Positions 1 through 8,869 of a stretch of DNA of 64,000 nucleotides are shown here, piece by piece (position 1 is the first letter of the stretch; every line of letters begins with the position of its first letter). The stretch is taken from assembly GCF_014898175.1 (NCBI RefSeq), contig NZ_CP062948.1, positions 434,001-498,000 of the forward strand. Reading direction: 5' to 3'. The DNA is from Bifidobacterium lemurum. Lineage in GTDB: Bacteria > Actinomycetota > Actinomycetes > Actinomycetales > Bifidobacteriaceae. A program made the translations under genes and the position numbers. Below the pieces are notes generated by a model that did not search any database, was not told where the DNA came from, and saw only the letters and a program-made list of their open reading frames with translations.

Positions 1-1595
1 CGGTCGGCGGTCATGTACTCGACCTCGTCGGTCACGCGGCCGTCCACGACCTTGCGGTACGGGGTCTCGATGAAGCCGAACGGGTTCACGCGGCCGAAGG
101 TGGCCAGCGAGCCGATCAGACCGATGTTCGGACCTTCGGGGCTTTCGATCGGGCACATGCGGCCGAAGTGGGACGGGTGCACGTCGCGCACCTCCATGGA
201 GGCGCGGTCGCGGCTCAGACCGCCGGGTCCCAGGGCGCTCAGACGGCGCTTGTTGGTCACGCCGGAGAGCGGGTTGTTCTGGTCCATGAACTGGCTCAGC
301 TGAGAGGTGCCGAAGAACTCCTTGATGGTGGCGTTCACCGGGCGGATGTTGATCAGGGACTGCGGGGTGATGGCCTCGGCGTCCTGGGTGGTCATGCGTT
401 CGCGCACGACGCGCTCCATACGGCTCAGGCCGGTGCGCAGCTGGTTCTGGATCAGCTCGCCGACCTGGCGGATGCGGCGGTTGCCGAAGTGGTCGATATC
501 GTCCACATCCACGCGCAGGTCCACGTCCTGGCCGTCGCGCTTGCCCGGGAAGGCGGTCTTGCCGTCATGCAGCGTCACCAGATACTTGATGGTGGCGATG
601 ATGTCTTCCTGATGCAGGGAACGGTCGTTGTAGTCGGTTTCCAGACCGAGCTTGCGGTTGATCTTGTAACGGCCGACGCGGGCCAGATCGTAGCGCTTGG
701 TGTTGAAGTAGAAGGAGTCGAGCAGGTTCTTGCCGGCCTCCGGAGTGGGGGTGTCGGCCGGGCGGATCTTGCGGTACAGGTCGACCAGGGCCTCTTCCTG
801 GGTCTCCAGGGTCTCCTTCTCGAGCGCGTCGAGCACCAGCGGATAGTCCTTGAACGCGTCGGCGATCTCGGACTTGCTCATGCCGATGGCCATCAGGAAC
901 ACGATGGCGGACTGCTTGCGCTTGCGATCCACGCGCACCTGCGGCTGGTCCTTCTTGTCCACCTCGAACTCAAGCCACGCGCCGCGGCTGGGGATAATCT
1001 TCGCGCCGAAGACCTCCTTGTCGGAGGTGCGGTCCTGCTGGCGGTCGAAGTACACGCCCGGGGAGCGCACGAGCTGCGAGACGATCACACGCTCGGTGCC
1101 GCCGATGATGAAGGTGCCGTGCGGGGTCTGCAGCGGGAAGTCGCCCATGAACACGGTCTGGGACTTGATCTCGCCGGTGTCGCCGTTCTCGAATTCGGCG
1201 TTCACGTACAGCGGGGCGGAGTAGGTGTAGTCCTTCTCCTTGCACTCCTGCACGGTGTGGCGGGGCTCCTCGAAGTACGGGTCGGAGAACGTCAGGCTCA
1301 TGGTCTGGGCGAAGTTCTCGATCGGGGAGATCTCCTGGAAGACCTCGTCGAGGCCGGAGATGTGCGGCACGGTGTTGGTGCCGTTTTCGATGTCTTCCTC
1401 GACGCGCTTCTTCCAGCGGTCGGCGCCGATCAGCCAATCGAAGCTGTCGGTCTGCACGCCCAGCAGGTAGGGCACATCGATGGGTTCCTTGATGGAACCG
1501 AAGTTCACACGGTCCGAAGCCTTATGCAGTTCGATTTCGCGGCTATCGGCGCGCGCGTTCATGGTGGTGTTCGTCGTAGCTTCAGTGGCAGCCAA
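1..1595 (-). CDS. rpoB: RNA polymerase beta subunit, N-terminal part (runs off the window)
   Basis: This is the 5' end of rpoB, about 531 codons of an expected ~1180; the rest lies before position 1. It encodes the beta subunit of RNA polymerase. Visible are the N-terminal lobes and the rifampicin-pocket segment ([17 protein letters not shown], then [12 protein letters not shown]), followed by [20 protein letters not shown] place the start at a TTG because AAGGAACG sits just upstream, and the reading [18 protein letters not shown] fits bifidobacterial RpoB N-termini; an internal ATG 11 codons later is the alternative. The residue equivalent to E. coli His526 is Asn (codon at 252-254). Identity is certain, the start fairly so. 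Confidence 0.97.
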   Translation of the reverse strand, partial: MAATEATTNTTMNARADSREIELHKASDRVNFGSIKEPIDVPYLLGVQTDSFDWLIGADRWKKRVEEDIENGTNTVPHISGLDEVFQEISPIENFAQTMSLTFSDPYFEEPRHTVQECKEKDYTYSAPLYVNAEFENGDTGEIKSQTVFMGDFPLQTPHGTFIIGGTERVIVSQLVRSPGVYFDRQQDRTSDKEVFGAKIIPSRGAWLEFEVDKKDQPQVRVDRKRKQSAIVFLMAIGMSKSEIADAFKDYPLVLDALEKETLETQEEALVDLYRKIRPADTPTPEAGKNLLDSFYFNTKRYDLARVGRYKINRKLGLETDYNDRSLHQEDIIATIKYLVTLHDGKTAFPGKRDGQDVDLRVDVDDIDHFGNRRIRQVGELIQNQLRTGLSRMERVVRERMTTQDAEAITPQSLINIRPVNATIKEFFGTSQLSQFMDQNNPLSGVTNKRRLSALGPGGLSRDRASMEVRDVHPSHFGRMCPIESPEGPNIGLIGSLATFGRVNPFGFIETPYRKVVDGRVTDEVEYMTAD

Positions 1596-1734
1596 TGGAC
1601 GTTCCTTATCGCTCGCTAGTCTTTCGGCGGAATTCCGCCGTTTTACCGGGGAGAGACGCCGGCACGGCCACCATATGCCTGTGCGGGCGCTCATCGTCGT
1701 TGGTGGGGCTTAAAGCCCTGGTCGGCATGCCCGC

Positions 1735-1763
1735 AATATGACACACCTCATGCAAAGTCACAA
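1735..1763 (-). promoter_or_regulatory. Probable rpoB promoter
   Basis: Reading the minus strand, TTGTGA (1758-1763) and CATATT (1735-1740) are separated by exactly 17 bp. This would give an rpoB leader of roughly 130 nt. The leader contains a perfect GGCGGAATTCCGCC palindrome at 1627-1640, close to the ribosome binding site, which could act as a translational or attenuation hairpin. Inferred from consensus only. Confidence 0.45.
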
Positions 1764-1798
1764 GACTACCTGTACACGCGGACATTCCCGTCCCGTCA

Positions 1799-2686
1799 TC
1801 ACTGGACGGTGAACACCACCTGGTCGCTGGTCGCGTCGGGAACGTCTTTGAGGCTGAGCCGCGCCACATAGGTGCCGGGATTCACCGTGGACCAGTCCGC
1901 CTCGTCTGTGCATTCGGTGAGCGTGGCGTTCGCATTCGTGTTCCACGTGATCGTCTGGATGTCCTTGTCGCCTTTGGCCATCAGCAGCATGCGCGGATCG
2001 GCCGCGCACACATCCGACCTCCAGATGGTCTCCTCGCCGGAGGTGATGGTGAGCACACGGCTGGAATCCGAGCCGTCGATCAGGCAGCTGCCCGACCCCT
2101 CATGCACGATCGAGGCGGAGAATTCCAACGCTCCCCCGACCGCCACGGTCTGTGACTGCGCGGTGAGCTGCAGACTCACGTTCTGCGCCGTGCAATCCTT
2201 GGTGCCGCTGGACTGCTTGGCCTCGGGCACCTCCTCGCGCGAGATCGCGTATATGTCGTCATGGTTGATCAGGGTTCCTATGGCGCTCGCGCCGCGGGTC
2301 AGACTGTAGCAGCAGAACACCACCACCGCGATCGCCAACGCCAACGCCAACGCGACCACGATGCGGCGACGGCGGTACATCGCCCTTTTCTTGCGCGCCT
2401 TCGCGCTTAACGGCTTGCGCGGCTTTCTCGTCGAGGCCCCGCCCAATCCCAGTCGAGCCGAGACACCCGGCTTCTTCGCCGAGGTGCGCGACGAAGCACG
2501 CGCGGAATCCCCTCGCGACGTTCCCGTCCGACGCGACCGGCCGTCCGAGGCGGCACGCTTGGACGAGCCGCCGACGCCCGACGACGAATTCGCTCCGGAT
2601 CCGACCCCACGACGGGTGCCCGAGGCACGGCCGGCGCTGTCGGCGCGGCCATTCCCGGCGGAACGTGGCTGTCTGGTCTGAGGCAT
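1799..2686 (-). CDS. Hypothetical single-pass membrane protein with basic N-terminal tail
   Basis: I do not recognise a named family. The first ~105 residues are Ser/Arg/Gly-rich, very basic and probably disordered, ending in a run of Arg/Lys (KARKKRAMYRRRR). One strong hydrophobic helix follows (VVALALALAIAVVVFCCY). The remaining ~165 residues look like an extracytoplasmic beta-rich domain with several Cys residues (CTAQNVSLQLTAQ, GSCLIDGS, DVCAADP), ending DQVVFTVQ. Topology is therefore cytoplasmic tail, transmembrane helix, external domain. I chose the ATG at 2686 over the in-frame GTG at 2692 because TACACT lies exactly 7 nt before it, as in other leaderless genes here. A role in the envelope is only an inference. 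Confidence 0.8.
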   Translation of the reverse strand: MPQTRQPRSAGNGRADSAGRASGTRRGVGSGANSSSGVGGSSKRAASDGRSRRTGTSRGDSARASSRTSAKKPGVSARLGLGGASTRKPRKPLSAKARKKRAMYRRRRIVVALALALAIAVVVFCCYSLTRGASAIGTLINHDDIYAISREEVPEAKQSSGTKDCTAQNVSLQLTAQSQTVAVGGALEFSASIVHEGSGSCLIDGSDSSRVLTITSGEETIWRSDVCAADPRMLLMAKGDKDIQTITWNTNANATLTECTDEADWSTVNPGTYVARLSLKDVPDATSDQVVFTVQ

Positions 2687-2893
2687 ATCCACGAGTGTAT
2701 GCCCTCCTCACCGCATCCTCATGCGAGACACGGCATCCCCGTCTCCTTTTCACATGCGGGCCGCATCATCCGCCATCACCCACGTTCGGTAATCCGTCGA
2801 AGCGCACGCAATATCATCCGTCCCAATCCGACCATCCGAACGCTGACGAAAGGAATCCGACGCGCCTCCGTCAGCCCAAGCCGCACTCAACCA

Positions 2894-4066
2894 TTAGCGG
2901 GGCAGACGCAGCGAGCCGTCGGGAAGAATCTCGATCAGACCATCCTCATCCAACGAGGCGATGCAGGAGTCGAGCTGCACATGGTCCTTCCACAGCGATT
3001 CCACCTGTTCGCGCGGCAGCGAGCGCGGCGCGGCGGCATGGGCCCGCGAGGCGGCGGCCGTCGTCCGCGGCTGCGACGACGCGTGTTCCGAAGACAATCC
3101 TCGTAACGCGTTCAGCACGATGCCACGCACCTGGCGATCGGTGCCTTGGAAGCGCTGCCGCGGACGCGTGCGCTTCTCCCCCAGTCCCGGCAGACCGGAT
3201 TCGAGAAACAGACACTCCCCCGCGATCGGGCAGCGCTCGCACAGCGGCTTCTTCGCCGCGCACACCACCGCGCCCAACTCCATCACCGCCTGGTTCCACA
3301 TCACCGAAGCGGACGGATCCTGAGGAAGCACGGTATTGGCGAGGGCGCGTTCCGCGGCGCTGGCCGCCCCTCCCATCGATTCCTTGCCGAGGAACACACG
3401 ACTGAGCACGCGGCGGATATTCGTGTCGATCACCGCGACGCGTTTGCCGTATGCGAAACTCATCACCGCGCTGGCCGTATAGTCGCCGATGCCGGGCAAC
3501 GCGACCAGCCGCTCATAGGTGCGCGGCAGTTCGTCGGCGTAGCGTTCGGATACTGCTTGCGCGCATTCCTGCAATCGCAGCGCGCGGCGCGGATATCCCA
3601 ACCGGCCCCACATGGTGATGACCTCGGCCGTCGACGCGCCGGCGAGCGCCGACGCGTCCGGCCACAGCTCCATCCAGGCCTGCCAGTACGGCACCACCCG
3701 GCTCATCTGCGTCTGCTGGCTCATCACTTCGGAGACGAGCACGCCCCATGGCGTCGCGCGCCCGAACCGCCATGGCAGATCGCGCGCGTTCGCCTCCCAC
3801 CATGCCGCCAGTCGCTTCGCGATCCGCGGCGCGGCGGCCACGGCCGTCCGTTCCGCCCCGTCATCCCCGACACAGGACGCAGCCCGCTCGTTCCCGTCAC
3901 CTTGAACACGAGTCGCGGGCCGACCTTCCCCGTCGCCCCGAACACAAGCCGCGGGCCGTCTCTCCTCATCTTCACGGGCATATGCCTCAGCCTGCCCTTT
4001 CCCGTCGTTCCGACCGGAGAGCGAAGCTCGAGGCGCAGGAATCTCATACGCAGTGTCGTTCATCAT
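2894..4066 (-). CDS. mutY: A/G-specific adenine DNA glycosylase
   Basis: MutY removes adenine mispaired with 8-oxoguanine in base excision repair. The catalytic core has the Glu-containing SEVMSQQTQ motif, the helix-hairpin-helix LPGIGDYTASAV, the catalytic Asp in VAVIDTNIRR, and a complete 4Fe-4S ligand set (C-X6-C-X2-C-X5-C in VVCAAKKPLCERCPIAGEC). The C-terminus is short, without a long Nudix-like domain, as in other actinobacterial MutY proteins. The first ~85 residues are an unusual charged low-complexity extension with imperfect repeats (RPAACVRGDGEGRPATRVQG), and another Ser/Ala-rich linker follows the core. The start is only 17 bp from the divergent trmL start, so the two promoters must overlap the neighbouring gene. 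Function is secure; the exact start is less so. Confidence 0.93.
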   Translation of the reverse strand: MMNDTAYEIPAPRASLSGRNDGKGQAEAYAREDEERRPAACVRGDGEGRPATRVQGDGNERAASCVGDDGAERTAVAAAPRIAKRLAAWWEANARDLPWRFGRATPWGVLVSEVMSQQTQMSRVVPYWQAWMELWPDASALAGASTAEVITMWGRLGYPRRALRLQECAQAVSERYADELPRTYERLVALPGIGDYTASAVMSFAYGKRVAVIDTNIRRVLSRVFLGKESMGGAASAAERALANTVLPQDPSASVMWNQAVMELGAVVCAAKKPLCERCPIAGECLFLESGLPGLGEKRTRPRQRFQGTDRQVRGIVLNALRGLSSEHASSQPRTTAAASRAHAAAPRSLPREQVESLWKDHVQLDSCIASLDEDGLIEILPDGSLRLPR

Positions 4067-4083
4067 TCATATTCTTAGCAGCT

Positions 4084-4728
4084 ATGACGAACGATATGAA
4101 ACGCCCTGAGGAATCCCAAGTCGGCAAGATGTTCGAATACGGCTACCGCAAATCGAATTACGGCCCGGACGAATTGGTGACCGACGCGCATGGCAATCCG
4201 ATCTCCGTGGTCGATGCCATGCTCACGGCGGAGAAGGCCGCGGCGACGGAAACCGTGACGCCTCATCTGTGCTATTACTCGCCGCGCATTCCCGGCAACA
4301 CCGGTTCCGCGATCCGCCTGTGCGCGGTGACCGGAACGATTCTGCATCTGGTGGAGCCGTTGGGGTTCAACCTGCGCGACACCAAGCTGCGCCGGGCCGG
4401 TCTCGACTACCACGACATGGCGCATGTGGTGCTGCATCCGAATTTCGACAATCTGGTCGAATCGATGCCGAACTCGCGTATCATCGCGTTCACCGCGCAC
4501 GCCACCAAGCTCTACACCGAGGTGGAATACCGTCCGACCGATATTCTGCTGTTCGGCCCGGAGCCGGGCGATATCCCCGATCCGATGGATATCATGGCCG
4601 GTCCGCATGTGGCCGAGCAGGTGCGTCTGCCGATGCGGCCGAGCCTACGTTCCCTGAATCTCACCAACTGCGCGTCGATCGCCATCTACGAGGCGTGGCG
4701 TCAGCTGAATTTCGCCGGCGGGAAATAG
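4084..4728 (+). CDS. trmL: tRNA (cytidine/uridine-34-2'-O)-methyltransferase, SPOUT family
   Basis: This SpoU/TrmH-type methyltransferase would modify the ribose of the wobble nucleotide of tRNA-Leu species using S-adenosylmethionine. The trefoil-knot motifs are visible: an N-terminal PRIPGNTGSAIRLCAVTG segment, the middle DILLFGPEPGDIP block, and the C-terminal RSLNLTNCASIAIYEAWRQ knot. About 214 residues, somewhat longer than the ~155-residue E. coli TrmL because of a ~55-residue N-terminal extension. The ATG at 4084 has no clear Shine-Dalgarno sequence; TATTCT lies 8 nt upstream, so the mRNA may be leaderless. It is divergent from mutY. A strong terminator follows at 4776. Confidence 0.9.
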   Translation: MTNDMKRPEESQVGKMFEYGYRKSNYGPDELVTDAHGNPISVVDAMLTAEKAAATETVTPHLCYYSPRIPGNTGSAIRLCAVTGTILHLVEPLGFNLRDTKLRRAGLDYHDMAHVVLHPNFDNLVESMPNSRIIAFTAHATKLYTEVEYRPTDILLFGPEPGDIPDPMDIMAGPHVAEQVRLPMRPSLRSLNLTNCASIAIYEAWRQLNFAGGK

Positions 4729-4736
4729 TCGTGATC

Positions 4737-4852
4737 GAGTTTGGTGTGTCCGGATTGCTGAATTGACCGAAGACCAAAACAAAAACCGCGGAATTCCGCG
4801 GTTTTTGTTTTTAGGCACACTGCCTAGTGGCGGGTTTGGACACACCAAACTC
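4737..4852. repeat. Inverted repeat with GAGTTTGGTGTGTCC arms around a terminator
   Basis: Perfect 15-bp arms, GAGTTTGGTGTGTCC at 4737-4751 and its complement at 4838-4852, bracket the trmL terminator. The same arm sequence recurs at 22942-22956 and, in inverted orientation with one mismatch, at 23032-23046. It is therefore a dispersed element, not a chance hairpin. Confidence 0.75.
4776..4811. terminator. Bidirectional rho-independent terminator
   Basis: A perfect 36-bp palindrome: AAAACAAAAACCGCGGAA followed by its exact complement, which ends in TTTTTGTTTT. The GC stem plus the flanking A and T tracts gives a good terminator on both strands. It lies downstream of trmL (+) and of the DUF711 gene (-). 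Confidence 0.85.
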
Positions 4853-4870
4853 GCAATGACGCCCTTCCTC

Positions 4871-4950
4871 CGTCATCCCGAGCGGAGCACGCAGGGCGGA
4901 GTCGAGGGATCTCTAACCTTTGGGATCCCTCGACTCCGCTCGGGATGACG
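4871..4950. repeat. Dispersed bifidobacterial inverted repeat, copy 1
   Basis: CGTCATCCCGAGCGGAG runs into GGAGTCGAGGGATC, and after a short loop the complement follows (GATCCCTCGACTCC, CTCGGGATGACG). This long hairpin-forming extragenic element recurs in variant form at about 17826, 30448, 31927, 34072 and 41478. All copies lie at gene ends in non-coding DNA. Confidence 0.8.
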
Positions 4951-4972
4951 CACGACGAATAGACGTTGTGCG

Positions 4973-6337
4973 TCAGTTCTTGAAGCTGTGGATCGGGGCG
5001 GGGATGCGGCCGCCACGGGTCACGAACGCCTCGCAGCTCGTCTGGTTCACCGGCATGATCGGCGCATAGCCCATCAGGCCGCCGAAGTTCGCCATCTCGC
5101 CCACGCCCTTGCCTTCGACCGGAATGATGCGCACGGCGGTGGTCTTCTGGTTCACCATGCCGATGGCCGCCTCGTCGGCGATGATGCCGGAGATGGTCGA
5201 AGCGGTGGTGTCGCCCGGAATCGCGATCATATCAAGGCCGACCGAGCACACGCAGGTCATGGCCTCGAGCTTCTCAATCGTCAGGCAGCCGGCTGCGGCC
5301 GCGTCGATCATGTTCTTGTCTTCGGAGACCGGAATGAACGCGCCGGACAGGCCGCCGACATATGAGGAGGCCATGATGCCGCCCTTCTTCACCTGGTCGT
5401 TGAGCATGGCGAGCGCCGCGGTGGTGCCGGGCGCGCCGACCTGCTCCAGCCCGATCTTCTCGAGCACCTCGCCCACCGAATCACCCACGGCCGGGGTCGG
5501 CGCGAGGGAAAGATCGATGATGCCGAACGGAATGCCGAGGCGGCGCGACGCCTCCTGCGCGACCAGCTGGCCCACGCGCGTGATCTTGAACGCGGTGCGC
5601 TTGATCGTCTCGCACAGGAATTCGAAATCCTTGCCCTTGGCCGCGTCGAGCGCGCGGGAGACCACGCCGGGGCCGGAGACGCCGACGTTGATCACGGCGT
5701 CTCCCTCGGTCACGCCATGGAAGCCGCCGGCCATGAACGGGTTGTCGTCGGGCACGTTGCAGAAGGCCACGAACTTCACGCATCCGTAGGAATCGTTGTC
5801 GCGGGTGGCGTAGGCGATGTCCTTGACGATATGGCCGAGCAGCTCCACCGCGTTCATGTCGATGCCGGTTTTGGTGGAGCCGACGTTGACGGACGAGCAG
5901 ACGATGTCGGTTTCGCTTAAGGCCTGCGGCAGCGAGCGGATCAGCAGCTCCTCGGCCGGGGTCATCGACTTGGAGACGAGCGCGGAGTAGCCGCCGATCA
6001 GATCGACGCCGACCTCTTTGGCCGCGCGGTCAAGCGCGTGCGCGATCTTCACGAAGTCCTCGGAGGTCTTGCACGAGCTCGCGCCGACCAGCGAGATGGG
6101 GGTGACGGTGATGCGCTTGTTCACGATCGGAATGCCGTAATCGCGTTCGATGGCCTGCCCGGTGGAGACGAGGTCGCGCGCGTAGGTGGTGATTTTGCGG
6201 TAGATGTTGTCGCACACCTCGTCCACGGTGTCGGCCGCGCAGTCGAGCAGGCTGATGCCCATGGTGATGGTGCGCACGTCGAGCTTCTCCTGCTCGATCA
6301 TCTGGTTGGTCTCGTGGACCTCCATGATATTCAGCAT
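4973..6337 (-). CDS. DUF711 / UPF0210 (PFL-fold) family protein
   Basis: A 454-residue member of the DUF711 (UPF0210) family, related in fold to pyruvate formate-lyase but without an established reaction. Typical blocks are [54 protein letters not shown] and [17 protein letters not shown], with Gly- and Cys-rich segments towards the C-terminus ([17 protein letters not shown]). It starts at an ATG preceded by AAGGAAAC. It lies downstream of a small ACT-domain gene on the same strand (88 bp apart); these two families co-occur as a conserved pair in many bacteria. The ACT partner suggests amino-acid sensing, but no function is proven. Confidence 0.9.
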   Translation of the reverse strand: MLNIMEVHETNQMIEQEKLDVRTITMGISLLDCAADTVDEVCDNIYRKITTYARDLVSTGQAIERDYGIPIVNKRITVTPISLVGASSCKTSEDFVKIAHALDRAAKEVGVDLIGGYSALVSKSMTPAEELLIRSLPQALSETDIVCSSVNVGSTKTGIDMNAVELLGHIVKDIAYATRDNDSYGCVKFVAFCNVPDDNPFMAGGFHGVTEGDAVINVGVSGPGVVSRALDAAKGKDFEFLCETIKRTAFKITRVGQLVAQEASRRLGIPFGIIDLSLAPTPAVGDSVGEVLEKIGLEQVGAPGTTAALAMLNDQVKKGGIMASSYVGGLSGAFIPVSEDKNMIDAAAAGCLTIEKLEAMTCVCSVGLDMIAIPGDTTASTISGIIADEAAIGMVNQKTTAVRIIPVEGKGVGEMANFGGLMGYAPIMPVNQTSCEAFVTRGGRIPAPIHSFKN

Positions 6338-6425
6338 GGTGTTTCCTTATATCCCTGTCATTGCGGGCGAACGAAGCGGATTCTCATACACGACGCTTCG
6401 GCTTCGCCCGGCACGACGATAACGA

Positions 6426-6698
6426 TCAGATACGGTGCATCTTCGTGAAGATCTCTTCGCGCTGGCAGCGGATGCGCACGCCGATCTGCTCGCCGAGCTG
6501 GTCGAGCTCCTCGACGATGGCGCCGAATTCCTCGTCGGCCTCGGTCACGTCGACAATCATCATCATGTTGAAGAAGCCGTCGATGATGGTCTGCGAGATG
6601 TCGAGCACGTTGATCTTGCGCTCGGACAGGTAGGTGCAGACGCGCGCGATGATGCCGACCGTGTCTTGGCCGACCACGGTGATGATTGCCTTGTTCAT
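6426..6698 (-). CDS. ACT-domain regulatory protein (UPF0237 family)
   Basis: A 90-residue stand-alone ACT domain beginning MNKAIITVVGQDTVGIIARV, the classic beta-alpha-beta ligand-binding start, with VLDISQTIIDGFFNMMMIVDV in the middle. ACT domains bind amino acids or other small ligands and usually control a partner enzyme. I use the ATG at 6698, 40 codons inside a longer open frame, because homology to the family begins there and AGGGAGCC lies upstream. Its neighbour is the DUF711 protein, with which it probably forms a functional unit. An imperfect hairpin-like segment separates the two genes (6355-6420). Confidence 0.88.
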   Translation of the reverse strand: MNKAIITVVGQDTVGIIARVCTYLSERKINVLDISQTIIDGFFNMMMIVDVTEADEEFGAIVEELDQLGEQIGVRIRCQREEIFTKMHRI

Positions 6699-6935
6699 GG
6701 GTTTAGGCTCCCTCGGAGTAAGCAAAAAGAAATTATGTGTGGACTTGTTCAGTATAGAGGTCGGGGTCACCGCCGCGACGCGTCGTCTCACGACACCACG
6801 CCGACGCCACGCCGGCAACGCCGCGCGCGGGCGGTCCGCCGGGGCGCGCGACTGCTCTACGTCCCGAAAACCCGATCGGCAAACGTGCAGTTCGTAAGCG
6901 ATCGAGTAATCGAGCGGACCGCACTTACGCGCCCG

Positions 6936-7724
6936 TCACCGCATCCGTTTGTGCAGCTCGCCCACGCGGTCGGACAGCATCTCCAGCTTGCGTTCGATTT
7001 TGTCGGCCTGCGCGGTGGTGACGGGCGCGGTTTTGTCGCCGTTGAGGCTGATCTCCTTGATCACCCATGCGGCGCAGGCACCGGTGATCACACCGATCAG
7101 GGCGATGCCGGCGATCACCACCGCCACCGTGATGAGTTTGCCCTCGGCCGTCACCGGATAGTATTCGCCGTATCCGATGGTGGTCACGGACACGAAGGCC
7201 CACCACAGCGCGTCCGTGTAGTTGTCGATCGACGCGCCGGGCACGCCGCGTTCCGCCTCGAGCACCAGCAGCGCTCCGGTGGAGAGCAGCAGCGCGCCCG
7301 CGCAGGCAATGTAGATGTTGATGTGACCGCGCACCCAGGAGAGCGAGCCGCGGTGCAGCGCGTACAGCGCCGCCACCACGCGCACGAAGCGCAGGCCGGG
7401 GATCAGCGGGGCGACCAGGATCAGCAGGCCGAGGATATGCTTGCTCATCCACTTCCAGCTGTGTTCGGCCACGTACATGGTCAGCACGTAGTCCACCGCA
7501 TAGAACACCCACAGCAGGTTGAGCAGGATTTCGATGCACAGCGAGACGCCCGCGGGAGGCTGGCAGATCACGTCGACCGCATACAGCGCAAGGAACGCGA
7601 CCGCCGAGCCGAGCAGCGCCCACCGGTTGCCCCGATCCCATTCGGCCATCGGCATGTCATGCAGAATCCGCGGCACCCGCCTGATCCATGCCGACAGCCG
7701 CCTCGCCCAGTCCATCAATCTCAT
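6936..7724 (-). CDS. Voltage-gated-type potassium channel
   Basis: About 262 residues with the layout of a small six-helix Kv-type channel. Several hydrophobic helices (WALLGSAVAFLALYAVDVIC, ILLNLLWVFYAVDYVLTMYV) precede an S4-like segment (PGLRFVRVVAALYALHRGS). Then come the pore helix DALWWAFVSVTTIGYGEYYP, with the TIGYG selectivity filter, and a final inner helix. A short coiled-coil-like tail (KIERKLEMLSDRVGELHKR) may tetramerise. The ATG at 7724 is preferred: TAGAGT sits exactly 7 nt upstream, and no ordinary ribosome binding site is seen. It is a monocistronic gene with non-coding DNA of about 200 bp (3' side) and 170 bp (5' side). No ligand-binding TrkA domain is present, so gating is probably electrical or lipid-dependent. 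Confidence 0.9.
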   Translation of the reverse strand: MRLMDWARRLSAWIRRVPRILHDMPMAEWDRGNRWALLGSAVAFLALYAVDVICQPPAGVSLCIEILLNLLWVFYAVDYVLTMYVAEHSWKWMSKHILGLLILVAPLIPGLRFVRVVAALYALHRGSLSWVRGHINIYIACAGALLLSTGALLVLEAERGVPGASIDNYTDALWWAFVSVTTIGYGEYYPVTAEGKLITVAVVIAGIALIGVITGACAAWVIKEISLNGDKTAPVTTAQADKIERKLEMLSDRVGELHKRMR

Positions 7725-7763
7725 GCGCCCCACTCTACTATTCGCACCCGTTCCAGTACACGC

Positions 7764-7876
7764 CCCATAGTGCGGTCCATGGTGCGAAAGCGCCCATGGT
7801 GCGGTGACCACATGGTGCGGTGGGTTGGAATTCCAACGTTTCTAAGGCACCGCACGATGGGCACACCGCACCATGG
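7764..7876. repeat. Intergenic array of CCATGGTGCGGTG motifs
   Basis: Four direct copies of a CCATGGTGCGGTG-like motif (about 7764, 7777, 7793 and 7808) are followed by a perfect TTGGAATTCCAA palindrome (7825-7836) and two inverted copies (CACCGCACGATGGG, CACACCGCACCATGG). The structure fills the gap between the channel gene and the esterase gene and can fold into a long hairpin. Its function is unknown. Confidence 0.7.
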
Positions 7877-7894
7877 AAAGCCCCGAACCCGGGT

Positions 7895-8851
7895 CTACGC
7901 GCAGTATGCTTTGCAGAAATCCGCGATGTCGGCGATGGCCTCGCGCGCCTCGCTCGCTTCCTGATCGCCGGCCTGGGTGATGTTGAACACATGGCCGAGC
8001 GGCCGTTCGCCGCCGCGCGCCCATACCTTCATCGCATGGTCGCGGTGGCGGGCATGGAGGATGCGCGCCAGCTCATAGCTGTTGTCGGCGATGAAATCCT
8101 CCACGCTGGTGACCATATACACCGGTGGCAGCCCCTCGCCCGCATCCACCACCAGCTTGTCCAAATCCAGATAGGGGTTCATCATCACATGGTCGTCGGG
8201 CGTCTGGAAGTAACCACGTCCGTAATACGACAGCGCGGTGGCATGCACGCCGCCGGACAGGCGGAACATGCCCGAGGTGACCGCGAGCGCGCGCACGTCG
8301 ATGGCGCACGGCTTCACGCCCAATGCCGCAGCCAATTGCGCGGAGCCGTTCGCCGCGCACAGGTACAGCGCCAACGCCCCTCCGGCCGAGTCGCCTGTGA
8401 CGCACACTCTGCTCGTATCCAGCCCATATTCGGCTCCGTGGGCCGCGACCCACTCGAGCACCGCCATCGCGTCCTTCAGTTGAGAGGGGAAGCTCACCGT
8501 CGGCACCAGCCGGTAGTTGGCGTTCACCACGGCGAAGCCCCGCGCCGTCAGCAGCATGTCGCGGCATTCGTTGTTCTCTTTGTTGCCGTAGTACAGGCCG
8601 CCGCCGTGGAAGTCCACAATCACCGGCAGCAGGGCGTCGTCCGGCGAATCAGCGGGCTTGTAAATATCCAGCAGGTGGGCGGTTTTCGCCTCGGTGTCGA
8701 CCGCGCCGTCCTGATTCCCCGTATAGGGCAGGTCCTTGATACGTTCCACGCCGTCCGGCAGCTTCTGCGCCGCCAGATGGGGAGCGTCGCCTTCGGCCAT
8801 GGCGGCGGCGTTGCCCGCGAACAGATTCAATACTTCCTGATCGATCATCAT
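7895..8851 (-). CDS. Alpha/beta hydrolase, hormone-sensitive-lipase-like esterase
   Basis: A 318-residue carboxylesterase-type alpha/beta hydrolase. The oxyanion-hole motif HGGG (IVDFHGGGLYYG) and the nucleophile elbow GDSAGG (VCVTGDSAGGALALY) identify the HSL (type IV) group. The likely acid is in SVEDFIADN and the His in PLGHVFN. There is no signal peptide, so it acts in the cytoplasm. GAAAGGA precedes the ATG. It is the last gene of a three-gene unit (MFS carrier, CocE-like hydrolase, this esterase), 18 bp after the second gene. The set is likely controlled by the divergent TetR regulator. Substrate unknown; an ester imported by the MFS carrier is the simplest guess. Confidence 0.88.
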   Translation of the reverse strand: MMIDQEVLNLFAGNAAAMAEGDAPHLAAQKLPDGVERIKDLPYTGNQDGAVDTEAKTAHLLDIYKPADSPDDALLPVIVDFHGGGLYYGNKENNECRDMLLTARGFAVVNANYRLVPTVSFPSQLKDAMAVLEWVAAHGAEYGLDTSRVCVTGDSAGGALALYLCAANGSAQLAAALGVKPCAIDVRALAVTSGMFRLSGGVHATALSYYGRGYFQTPDDHVMMNPYLDLDKLVVDAGEGLPPVYMVTSVEDFIADNSYELARILHARHRDHAMKVWARGGERPLGHVFNITQAGDQEASEAREAIADIADFCKAYCA

Positions 8852-8869
8852 TAGTCCTTTCTACGGTAT

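Noticed and set aside
168..1619. Long plus-strand open frame of 483 codons
   Set aside because: It is the antisense shadow of rpoB: high GC keeps the frame open, and the translation (repetitive His/Val/Ala/Gly) matches no family, while the minus strand gives unmistakable RpoB.
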